A DNA stretch of 6,466 nt from Bacteroidia bacterium (GTDB taxonomy: Bacteria > Bacteroidota > Bacteroidia > Bacteroidales > Dysgonomonadaceae), in NCBI GenBank assembly GCA_025999435.1, contig BNXH01000083.1:1-6466 (forward strand), given 5' to 3'. This document shows positions 1 to 6,198 of this stretch, in pieces. The stretch's first letter is position 1. Every line of letters begins with the position of its first letter. The notes below the pieces were generated by a model, which searched no databases, was not told the origin of the DNA, and worked only from the letters and a program-made list of their open reading frames with translations. The translations under genes and the position numbers were made by a program.

Positions 1-2178
1 GTCGGACATCAAACAATCGTTGAAACTGTTGACCTTAAAAATACTTCCAGCCTTGATTTTGTTATGAAAGAATCGAACGCTGAGATAAATGAAGTGGTGA
101 TAACGGCTCTTACGGGTAATTCGCTAATAAAACGAACTCCATCTCCGGTATCGTATATCTCTAAAAAAGAGCTTATACAACAATCTTCATCAAATATTAT
201 CGATGCCATATCGAAACAACCCGGCATTACTCAGATAACGACAGGGAACGGGATTTCAAAACCTGTCGTCAGAGGGCTTGGCTACAATCGCGTTGTTGTT
301 GTCAATGATGGAATGCGTCAGGAAGGACAACAGTGGGGTGACGAGCATGGGATAGAAATAGACGCACAAAGCGTGAACTCTGTTGAAATACTGAAAGGAC
401 CGGCAAGTCTGATTTACGGTTCTGATGCATTAGCGGGAGTTATTAATTTTTTGCCGGAACCTATTCTGCCGGAAGGAACAATAAAAGCCAATCTGATGAG
501 CGAATATCAAACCAATAACGGATTGTTTAACTACTCTGTAAATGCAGCAGGTAATAATAGCGGATTTGTTTGGAACTGGCGATATAGCGATAAAATGGCT
601 CATTCGTATAAAAATAAATACGACGGTTATGTGTATAATTCGGGATTTAGAGAACAGGCTGTATCTGGCCTGCTTGGTATTAACCGAAGCTGGGGATACT
701 CGCACCTTACACTTGACTATTATCACCTTACACCCGGAATAGTAGAAGGTGAAAGGGATGAAGAAACCGGAAAATTCCTGAAACCGGCTATTGTAAACGG
801 AGAAGAAACAGAAGTTCTTGCATCTGATAATGATAACAAATCATACGGACGCCAGATGCCTTATCAACAAATATATCATTACAAAGCGGTTCTGAATAAC
901 AGCATCATATTGGGAGAAGGTAATCTGAAAACTATTGTAGGCTATCAACAAAACCGAAGACAGGAGTTTGAAGAAATTGCAGATCCTGACACTTACGGAT
1001 TATACTTTCAGCTTCATACGGTTAACTACGATCTCCGTTATACTTTGCCCGATGTTGGCGGATATAAATTAGTTACGGGGATAAACGGGATGTATCAACA
1101 TTCTTTAAACAAAGGATCAGAATTCCTAATTCCTGAATACAATTTATTTGATATAGGAGCTTTTGCTCTGGTAAGCAAAAACTTCGGGGCTCTCGATGTT
1201 AGTGGTGGTGTACGTGTTGATCATCGTCACAATAGAGCAAAAGAGCTTTTCTTAAATGATGACGAAGAAATTGTTACTCCGTCAACTCCCGGTGCTGAAG
1301 AAAAGTTCCATGCTTTTTCCCGTAATTTTACAGGTATTAGTGCCAGCTTAGGTTTAACTTATCAGCTTTCGGAAGAATGGAATACCAAGGTGAATATGTC
1401 GCATGGGTTTCGGGCTCCTAATATCAGCGAACTGGCTTCTAACGGCGCCCATGAAGGCACAATCCGCTACGAGATAGGGAATATCGATCTGAAAGCGGAG
1501 AATAGCTGGCAGGTAGATTGGGGACTAGGGTATTCTTCTTCGTTTATTTCGGGAGAATTATCTCTGTTTGCCAATAGGATAAATAATTATATTTTCTCTC
1601 ACAAATTATTAGATACTAATGGAGATGACTTACTTACCAACGGCTACAAAACATATCAGTTTGTATCGGGCAATGCTCGTATTATGGGTGGTGAAATAAG
1701 TATTGATATACACCCGGTGGAACAGTTACATTTTCAGAATTCATTTTCGTATGTAAGCTCGGTACAGCTAAACCAGCCCGATTCGACAAAGTATCTTCCA
1801 TTTACCCCAGCTCCTAAGCTTGTTTCTGATATTCGTTACGATCTGATACGTCATGGTAAAAAGTTGCTTAACAATACCTATGTTTCATTTGGAATAGAGA
1901 GTAATCTGAAGCAGGCTAAAATATACTCAGCCTTCGGAACCGAAACACCGACACCTGCCTACACTCTGTTCAATGCTTCAATAGGTACAGACTTTATCCA
2001 CAAGGGGAAAAGTGTAGCTTCACTTTATTTTGCTGTAAATAATCTGACAGATAAGGCTTACCAAAATCATTTGAGCAGATTAAAATATGCAGATGAAAAT
2101 CCGGTGACAGGAAGGCAAGGAGTATATAATATGGGACGAAATTTCAGCCTGAAACTGTTGATACCATTATCATTCTGA
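1..2178 (+). CDS. TonB-dependent outer-membrane receptor, 5'-partial
   Basis: Ligand-gated outer-membrane channel that imports a scarce substrate using energy from TonB-ExbBD. The frame is open from the first base, so the gene starts before the window; ATG 64 is probably internal, because the 21 codons before it read like the end of a CarboxypepD_reg-like N-terminal domain. Counting from the first codon: a TonB-box-like EVVITA at about 31-36; a plug domain at about 46-151 containing VVRGLGYNR (89-97), a Q/W/G/D/E/H-rich loop (about 107-118) and the KGPASLIYGSDALAGVINFL signature (132-151); then the beta-barrel to residue 725, ending in LIPLSF with the terminal Phe typical of outer-membrane proteins. 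No frameshift is seen. There is no SusD-like partner downstream, and the plug looks like those of iron, heme or metal receptors rather than SusC. The substrate cannot be read from the sequence. An IS982 element begins 15 bp after the stop. Confidence 0.93.
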   Translation, partial: VGHQTIVETVDLKNTSSLDFVMKESNAEINEVVITALTGNSLIKRTPSPVSYISKKELIQQSSSNIIDAISKQPGITQITTGNGISKPVVRGLGYNRVVVVNDGMRQEGQQWGDEHGIEIDAQSVNSVEILKGPASLIYGSDALAGVINFLPEPILPEGTIKANLMSEYQTNNGLFNYSVNAAGNNSGFVWNWRYSDKMAHSYKNKYDGYVYNSGFREQAVSGLLGINRSWGYSHLTLDYYHLTPGIVEGERDEETGKFLKPAIVNGEETEVLASDNDNKSYGRQMPYQQIYHYKAVLNNSIILGEGNLKTIVGYQQNRRQEFEEIADPDTYGLYFQLHTVNYDLRYTLPDVGGYKLVTGINGMYQHSLNKGSEFLIPEYNLFDIGAFALVSKNFGALDVSGGVRVDHRHNRAKELFLNDDEEIVTPSTPGAEEKFHAFSRNFTGISASLGLTYQLSEEWNTKVNMSHGFRAPNISELASNGAHEGTIRYEIGNIDLKAENSWQVDWGLGYSSSFISGELSLFANRINNYIFSHKLLDTNGDDLLTNGYKTYQFVSGNARIMGGEISIDIHPVEQLHFQNSFSYVSSVQLNQPDSTKYLPFTPAPKLVSDIRYDLIRHGKKLLNNTYVSFGIESNLKQAKIYSAFGTETPTPAYTLFNASIGTDFIHKGKSVASLYFAVNNLTDKAYQNHLSRLKYADENPVTGRQGVYNMGRNFSLKLLIPLSF

Positions 2179-2188
2179 ATATATAAAC

Positions 2189-2193
2189 TATTA
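2189..2193. repeat. Left copy of IS982 target-site duplication (TATTA)
   Basis: TATTA lies directly outside the left inverted repeat and is repeated exactly outside the right one at 3322-3326. Together they define a 5-bp duplication made on insertion. Confidence 0.85.
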
Positions 2194-2211
2194 ACCTGAG
2201 TTCCGTTTAAG
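2194..2211. repeat. Left terminal inverted repeat of the IS982 element
   Basis: ACCTGAGTTCCGTTTAAG matches the reverse complement of 3304-3321 except at position 14 (T against A). Two further outward bases also pair, but that comes from the TATTA duplication; the 5-bp duplication fixes the element end at 2194. Confidence 0.9.
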
Positions 2212-2226
2212 AAAATCAATAAGAAA

Positions 2227-2258
2227 GTTGGTAAGTAAGAAATAATTTTGTATCTTTA
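2227..2258 (+). promoter_or_regulatory. Putative Bacteroidota-type promoter for the transposase
   Basis: GTTG at 2227-2230 (-33-like) is followed after 20 bp by TATCTTTA at 2251-2258, 7/8 to the TAnnTTTG -7 consensus. A perfect TAnnTTTG (TAATTTTG, 2243-2250) lies just upstream but lacks a -33 element at the usual distance. Either would start transcription within a few bases of the TTG at 2262, giving a leaderless or nearly leaderless message. Established: the TTTG/TAnnTTTG consensus of Bacteroides primary-sigma promoters. Inferred: that this site is used. Confidence 0.4.
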
Positions 2259-2261
2259 TAG

Positions 2262-3209
2262 TTGATAATCAATAAATTAAACAAATATATAAGCTTACTT
2301 ACCAACGATAAAATTACGGAAATTTTCTGTGCGGCAGACGAATTTTGTAAAGAATATTCACAAGTTATTAAAGAAAATCGCACTTTATCCATCACAGACG
2401 GGAAGAGACATCGAAATCGTCAGCATGAAATGTCCGACAGTGAGATAATCACGATTCTCATTTTATACCATTTTGGCACGTTCAAAAATTTCAAACATTA
2501 CTATTTCCATTACATCAAAGTACACCTGCGCAAAGAATTTCCCAAACAACTCTCCTACAATCGTTTTGTTGCCATCGAATGCACTGTTTTTGTGCCAATG
2601 ATGCTGTTCCTGAACATGGTTTGTTTCGGAAAATGCACAGGCATAACTTTCGTGGACAGTACCAAAATCAGCGTTTGCCATAACAAACGTATCTATAATC
2701 ACAAGGTTTTTGAGGATGTAGCACAACGTGGAAAAAGCACAATGGGCTGGTTTTATGGATTTAAACTGCATTTTGTCTGCAACGACAAGGGTGAAATAAT
2801 CAGCTTTTTCTTCTCGCCGGGAAATACGGATGACCGCAGCATGGAGGTGTTTAATGTGCTGAAAAAGAAGCTTTCCGGAAAGCTTTATGGAGACAAAGGA
2901 TATATTTCCGCCTCGCTTTTTGAGACGCTTTTCAACGATGGAATTTACCTCGTTACAGGCATTAAAAGGAATATGAAAAATCGGCTGATGTCCCTCTACG
3001 ACCGTATTATGTTGAGAAAACGCTCTATTATTGAGACCATTAACGATGAACTGAAAAATATCTGCGACATCGAACATGCCCGTCATCGCAGTATTCAAAA
3101 CTTCTTCATGAACCTCATTGCAGCCTTGGGAGCCTATTGCTTTTTCGATAAAAAGCCCGCCATTGAGGTAGATATAGAGCTTTCAAACCAGTTGGAGTTA
3201 TTCTGCTAA
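2262..3209 (+). CDS. IS982-family DDE transposase
   Basis: The 315-residue transposase that moves the surrounding element by DDE chemistry at the inverted repeats. Residues about 55-103 (MSDSEIITILILYHFGTF, then the FKHYY and SYNRF region) are the N-terminal family signature. The catalytic domain has D132 in ITFVDSTKI, D211 in YGDKGY and E258 in RSIIETIND, followed by HARHRS (273-278) and the closing ALGAYCFF. Length is normal for the family and no frame break is seen. The start is a TTG at 2262 immediately after an in-frame TAG (2259-2261). No ATG exists in frame before codon 57, which lies inside the conserved part, so TTG is the only reasonable start. No Shine-Dalgarno is visible, which is normal in this phylum. 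It is followed by 94 bp of non-coding DNA before the right inverted repeat. Confidence 0.95.
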   Translation: MIINKLNKYISLLTNDKITEIFCAADEFCKEYSQVIKENRTLSITDGKRHRNRQHEMSDSEIITILILYHFGTFKNFKHYYFHYIKVHLRKEFPKQLSYNRFVAIECTVFVPMMLFLNMVCFGKCTGITFVDSTKISVCHNKRIYNHKVFEDVAQRGKSTMGWFYGFKLHFVCNDKGEIISFFFSPGNTDDRSMEVFNVLKKKLSGKLYGDKGYISASLFETLFNDGIYLVTGIKRNMKNRLMSLYDRIMLRKRSIIETINDELKNICDIEHARHRSIQNFFMNLIAALGAYCFFDKKPAIEVDIELSNQLELFC

Positions 3210-3303
3210 TCATCCTGCTCCTAATTTTATAGCAAAAACTTTGTCCTATTTGCATTGGGCTAAAGTTCTTGTTCCACAAAGCAGATGCGAAAAATGAGCG
3301 TTG

Positions 3304-3321
3304 CTTATACGGAACTCAGGT
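3304..3321. repeat. Right terminal inverted repeat of the IS982 element
   Basis: CTTATACGGAACTCAGGT is the reverse complement of the left end with one mismatch. It lies 94 bp past the transposase stop and abuts the right TATTA copy. Confidence 0.9.
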
Positions 3322-3326
3322 TATTA
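3322..3326. repeat. Right copy of IS982 target-site duplication (TATTA)
   Basis: Identical to 2189-2193 and directly outside the right inverted repeat. Confidence 0.85.
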
Positions 3327-3334
3327 TTTATAAC

Positions 3335-3376
3335 AAAAGCAGCACCAGTGGGGTAATTATCATTGGAACTGCTTTT
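3335..3376 (+). terminator. Intrinsic terminator, probably of the TonB receptor gene
   Basis: Two-part stem: AAAAGCAG (3335-3342) pairs perfectly with CTGCTTTT (3369-3376). After a 2x2 internal loop, CCAGTG (3345-3350) pairs with CATTGG (3361-3366) with one G-U, closing a 10-nt loop. The T-rich tract TTTTATTTTAT follows. If the IS982 element and one TATTA are removed, the stem base lies 23 nt after the receptor stop codon, the usual place for that gene's terminator. Because the stem is flanked by A and T runs it may also work on the minus strand, for the IS200-type remnant. Confidence 0.65.
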
Positions 3377-3592
3377 ATTTTATAAAATTATCTTAATAGC
3401 TGTTAGGAAAAAACTACTTAGAGCTTTTTTCCTGCAATATGGGCGGGGAACTAACCTAACGCCATCAGTATCCGATAAGAGCATTTATTGTGTCTCGAGA
3501 AGGACTTTGACTACAGCCCTTCAAATAGTACACATTGAAAAGACAATCTTTTGGCAAACGGGGTTGCTGATGTTAGGATACGGAAATGGCTG
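3377..3592. other. Non-coding stretch with inverted repeats; no gene recognised
   Basis: I find no protein similarity in any frame; the one forward open frame (77 codons) has no family features and reads as chance. It holds the hairpin at 3405-3433 and a longer-range inverted repeat: CCTAA and CATCAG (3455-3459, 3463-3468, with a 3-base insertion between) pair with CTGATGTTAGG (3567-3577). Given the TnpA remnant next to it, this may be the decayed right end of the IS200/IS605-type element, but no terminal hairpin or cleavage site is clear. Confidence 0.4.
3405..3433. other. Perfect 9-bp hairpin, A/T-flanked; possible bidirectional terminator
   Basis: AGGAAAAAA (3405-3413) pairs exactly with TTTTTTCCT (3425-3433) around an 11-nt loop. 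The stem has only two G-C pairs at its base, so it is weak as a terminator, and its U run is inside the stem. It lies 28 bp after the terminator at 3335-3376. Confidence 0.35.
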
Positions 3593-4004
3593 TTAGATCA
3601 TACAATGGGGAGCAAACAGTTCATAGCCGATTTTGAACATGAAAGCAATAGTATAACTGCCATTTCCGAGAAGTAATTGATTGTTCTCTGACGGAAAATT
3701 ACCAGACGCATCGGTTACAGTCCCTGTAGTGGCTACAAAATAACCGCGTGACCATAAGTGTTGACCCCAATATTGCTTACGTGAAGTGAGCATATTCCTG
3801 AGACAGCTTATGGGAGCTGGTACCTTTGAGTTGCTGAACCAAACGGCTTATTGACAAACTGGGAGTGGACGATACTAAGGTGTGTATGTGATCTTTTGAT
3901 ACATGACCCTTGATAATGGTTACATCGTTTTGCATACATATCCGGCGAATCAACTCTCGGGTACGTTCGGCAACCGACAATTCTAAAATTGGAAAACGAT
4001 ATTT
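3593..4004 (-). pseudogene. tnpA: Broken IS200/IS605-type TnpA (Y1/HUH) transposase
   Basis: Remnant of a single-strand-specific HUH transposase. Reading down from 4004: KYRFPIL near the usual N-terminus, ELIRRICMQNDVTIIKGHV, the HUH metal-binding motif as DHIH (HIH codons at 3882-3890), LSISRLVQQLKG, then YWGQHLWSRGYFVATTGTV. Three defects are visible. One extra base at about 3780-3788 shifts the frame: the first frame stops at 3777-3779 after QEYAHF, and the next frame resumes at RKQYWGQ. After VTD (about 3710) the expected helix with the catalytic tyrosine (VTDE..I..YI in relatives) is not recognisable; the frame runs on to 3593 with unfamiliar sequence. The first 15-20 residues and the ATG are missing, the gene ending against the AraC start. 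No TnpB partner is present. Inactive in all likelihood. It lies antisense to the gap upstream of the AraC gene. Confidence 0.82.
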
Positions 4005-4027
4005 TATACCATTTTTATCTGCTTTAG

Positions 4028-4924
4028 TTGTATATTCTTTATGATGGTTTCAAAGGTGAGAAAGCGATTGTTACACCCTATAACATAAGAGAGTACCAAG
4101 AGACAAATGAGATAACAAGACAGTTATTTGTAACACACATAGGCTATTATCCAAATGCAAAATATCATTTTCGCCAAAGGGTATCTGGTGCAAATGAAAA
4201 TATTCTCATTTATTGTGAAAAAGGGAAAGGCTGGGTAGAATGCGGGGAGGAGAGATATATTCTTTTAGAAAACCAGGCATTCATTATTCCGGCACAGGAA
4301 GGCCATGCTTATGGGGCAGACAGCCGAAATCCGTGGAGTATATACTGGATACACTTTAAAGGAAAGAATGTATACATGTTTAGTTCTATTATCGGCAAAT
4401 TATTATCAATACAAGAATCGGATAATAGCAGATACAGCGACCGTATGGTTTTATTTGAGGACATGTATCAAAACCTTGAGATGGGATATAATCCCGAAAA
4501 TCTCGAATATATCAGCTTTTGTCTGATGCATTTTCTGGCATCACTCAAATACCTGACACAATTCAGAGAGATAAAAAATGTAAAGGTAGATGATGTTATA
4601 CAACAATGCATCCACTATATGAAAGATAACCTCGAAAATAAAATAACACTAAAAGATATAGCTGATGCTGTCGGTTACTCAAGTTCCCACCTTACTACAT
4701 TATTTTCCCAAAGGACTTCTTTCTCTCCTATCGTATATTATAATCAATTAAAAATACAAAGAGCCTGCTCATTCTTACAGTTCTCTGATTTGAAAATTAA
4801 GGAGATTGCTTTCCGCTTAGGATACTATGACCCATTCCATTTCTCCAATTCATTTATTAAGGAGATGGGAATCACTCCAAAAGAATATAGGAAAAGATAT
4901 AGAAAAGAATTACTGGAAAAATAG
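4028..4924 (+). CDS. AraC-family transcriptional regulator, 5' end probably altered
   Basis: A DNA-binding regulator of 298 residues, probably sugar-responsive by analogy with relatives. The N-terminal half is a cupin-type ligand-binding domain (AraC_binding), clearest at about 58-112 (ILIYCEKGKGW, then LLENQAFIIPAQEGHAYG and WSIYWIHFKG). The C-terminal half (about 188-293) has the two helix-turn-helix motifs: ITLKDIADAVGYSSSHLTTL (206-225) and KIKEIAFRLGYYDPFHFSNS (257-276), ending in the family signature FIKEMGITPKEYRK. The domains are complete, with no breaks. The start is odd: TTG 4028 comes directly after an in-frame TAG (4025-4027), and there is no in-frame ATG until codon 140. Relatives begin a few residues before an LYDGFKGE-like sequence, so almost nothing is missing, but the native start and promoter were probably replaced when the IS200-type remnant came to lie here. 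The only sugar-enzyme sequence nearby is the GH94 remnant downstream. Confidence 0.9.
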   Translation: MYILYDGFKGEKAIVTPYNIREYQETNEITRQLFVTHIGYYPNAKYHFRQRVSGANENILIYCEKGKGWVECGEERYILLENQAFIIPAQEGHAYGADSRNPWSIYWIHFKGKNVYMFSSIIGKLLSIQESDNSRYSDRMVLFEDMYQNLEMGYNPENLEYISFCLMHFLASLKYLTQFREIKNVKVDDVIQQCIHYMKDNLENKITLKDIADAVGYSSSHLTTLFSQRTSFSPIVYYNQLKIQRACSFLQFSDLKIKEIAFRLGYYDPFHFSNSFIKEMGITPKEYRKRYRKELLEK

Positions 4925-5302
4925 ATTTATCTCTTTATAGAAACCGAAAGCCATATAGAATTCATTTATAATATATTTTAATTGCATACTAAAGCTTAAA
5001 GAATTAATAAGTATTATCTCTTCAATTTATGTACCCGTATAGCCTACAATATCAATTGGTATTCTTATCTTAAATGCTATTTTCTCTTGCCTTTGTTTAA
5101 AACTGTTTTACACTATGAATTGTTATATACAAACACAAAGGCTTCGGTTTATATTTGTAAAATAAATAGAGAAAATTCTAAAAAGAAATTGTAGTACCCG
5201 CAAAAATGTCTGGTACTGAAATAGCGTTACACTGGCAGATAAATATTTAGTCTCTTCTTCCAGATATTTTATTTGCTTCTCTGTTAAATCTATATTTCCG
5301 GT
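4925..5302. other. AT-rich intergenic stretch, no convincing gene
   Basis: Strongly AT-rich and full of stops on the plus strand. No terminator hairpin is clear directly after the AraC stop. A perfect TAnnTTTG motif (TATATTTG, 5150-5157) has no -33 partner at the right distance. The one minus-strand open frame, 5123-5305, is listed separately. I could not find upstream pieces of the GH94 gene here, so its 5' part was lost, not merely frame-shifted. Confidence 0.5.
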
Positions 5303-5305
5303 CAT
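5123..5305 (-). CDS. Possible 60-residue hypothetical protein
   Basis: Not recognised. ATG at 5303-5305 gives MTGNIDLTEKQIKYLEEETK followed by a hydrophobic, aromatic stretch (LFQYQTFLRVLQFLFRIFSIYF, about residues 28-49) that could be one membrane segment. The charged N-terminal helix looks protein-like, but there is no promoter or Shine-Dalgarno, and the start sits exactly where the GH94 remnant begins on the other strand. It could be the truncated start of a lost gene or chance. Confidence 0.2.
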   Translation of the reverse strand: MTGNIDLTEKQIKYLEEETKYLSASVTLFQYQTFLRVLQFLFRIFSIYFTNINRSLCVCI

Positions 5306-5976
5306 AGCTTAGATGTATTAGTTAAGTTTTCGGATGTGGCAAGGTTTCGTAGTGATAAATCTTTTGTTCAGTACTGTGTAGATCAAGCAAAAGAATTGCA
5401 AAAAAACATCAGGTTAAATCATCTCTAAATCCGGGTTATATAAAAGGGTATATTCCGGGAGTCCGTGAAAACGGAGGGCAATATACCCATGCAGCCATCT
5501 GGACAGCTTTGGCTTTTGCTATGATGGGAGAAACAGATAAAGCATGAGAACTCTTCGATCTGCTGAATCCGGTACAACATGGGTCCACAGCAGAAAATAT
5601 TGCCATCTACAAAGTTGAGCCTTATGTGGTAGCTGCCGATGTGTACACAAGCCCTCAGCATCTCGGAAGAGGCGGCTGGACGTGGTATACAGGTTCGGCA
5701 TCATGGATGTATCGGCTGTTAGTGGAAACATTGCTAGGCATCAATCGTGTGGGAGATAAACTACATCTAACGCCTCATCTGAAAAAAGAATGGGATAGTT
5801 ACAAAGTACATTATCGTTTTCAAGAGACTGTTTATCTCATCACATTCAATCGCATCAAAGACTCTGCAATAGAACCTTATCTTGTTTTAGATAGGCAGAA
5901 ACAGGATGATTTAGACACTGTACACATGAAAAATGATTATGCAGAACATTCTGTTGAGGTTTGGATTAGGCTGTAA
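5303..5976 (+). pseudogene. Decayed C-terminal fragment of a GH94 glycoside phosphorylase / cyclic beta-glucan synthase-like gene
   Basis: GH94 enzymes cleave beta-glucosides by phosphorolysis (cellobiose, chitobiose, laminaribiose phosphorylases), and a GH94 domain also closes cyclic beta-1,2-glucan synthases. Two pieces remain. Piece A, 5303-5425, reads LDVLVKFSDVARFRSDKSF and on to ELQKNI, matching helices of the (alpha/alpha)6 barrel, and hits TAA at 5426-5428. Piece B, 5422-5976, in another frame, reads NPGYIKGYIPGVRENGGQYT, then KVEPYVVAADVY, the conserved GRGGWTWYTGSASWMYR, and a normal C-terminus to TAA 5974-5976. Roughly 90 codons expected between A and B are absent, and everything before A, including the catalytic Asp region (usually DWNDG), is missing. 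Piece B also has TGA at 5545-5547 where relatives have Trp (KAWELF context). Non-functional. The sequence resembles the NdvB/ChvB-type GH94 domain most closely; the original substrate cannot be assigned. Confidence 0.88.
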
Positions 5977-6010
5977 AATATGAAATTGTAGTAGACTCAA
6001 TAAAATAGAA

Positions 6011-6058
6011 AAAAAGCTTCTCTAAAAGGTCAAATTAAAGCCTTTGGAGGAAGTTTTT
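6011..6058 (+). terminator. Intrinsic terminator after the GH94 remnant
   Basis: Left arm 6017-6029 (CTTCTCTAAAAGG) pairs with right arm 6041-6053 (CCTTTGGAGGAAG) with two wobbles and two mismatches around an 11-nt loop. AAAAA (6011-6015) and TTTTT (6054-6058) extend it past a one-base bulge, giving the U tract. It begins 34 bp after the GH94 stop codon. With A and T runs on both sides it could act in both directions. Confidence 0.75.
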
Positions 6059-6064
6059 ATAAGT

Positions 6065-6133
6065 TTTCAATATTATTCCGGCATTTATTTTTAAGGTTTT
6101 TGTAAAAAGTAGGAGTCAATCCGGCAGGAGTGG
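6065..6133 (+). pseudogene. Possible scrap of an AraC-family C-terminus
   Basis: 6065-6106 reads FNIIPAFIFKVFVK, and after a one-base shift 6108 onward reads VGVNPAGV. Together they resemble the end of the AraC family pattern (F.D.SYF.K.FKK..G.TP..YR). The match is short, needs a frameshift, carries one extra residue, and has no recognisable upstream helix, so chance cannot be excluded. Confidence 0.22.
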
Positions 6134-6198
6134 CCGGAAGATCTTACAGTATTAATCATCAGCTAATTACAGTTTATTTTATCAGAAAAAAACAGTTA

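Larger units (their letters stand above)
2194..3321 (+). mobile_element. Complete IS982-family insertion sequence, 1128 bp
   Basis: A complete insertion sequence with one transposase gene (2262-3209). Its ends are inverted repeats of 18 bp at 2194-2211 and 3304-3321, matching at 17 of 18 positions and starting with AC, as is usual for IS982-family ends. It is flanked by perfect TATTA direct repeats. The open transposase frame, near-identical ends and exact target duplication all point to a recent, probably still mobile insertion. It lies in the 3' untranslated region of the receptor gene, in the same orientation. I do not recognise a specific named IS. Confidence 0.92.

Noticed and set aside
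430..742. Open frames on both strands inside the receptor gene
   Set aside because: They overlap a long, conserved receptor frame and have no family features; shadows.
2463..3098. Long 211-codon minus-strand frame inside the IS982 transposase
   Set aside because: It is antisense to the catalytic domain; its composition mirrors the conserved plus-strand codons and no known protein features appear.
3363..3596. 77-codon plus-strand frame after the IS982 element
   Set aside because: It starts inside the terminator stem and runs through a hairpin and an inverted repeat; no recognisable protein pattern.
5129..5159. TACAAA...TTTGTA hairpin with a CTTCGG loop
   Set aside because: Stem has A-C mismatches and wobbles near the loop and no U tract; too weak to call a terminator.
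5545..5547. TGA at a tryptophan position as programmed recoding
   Set aside because: The same gene has lost its 5' part and about 90 internal codons, so an ordinary nonsense mutation in a pseudogene explains it better; other genes here use TGG for Trp and TGA as a stop.
5425..5731. Two minus-strand frames of 70-78 codons over the GH94 remnant
   Set aside because: Antisense to clearly recognisable GH94 blocks; shadows.
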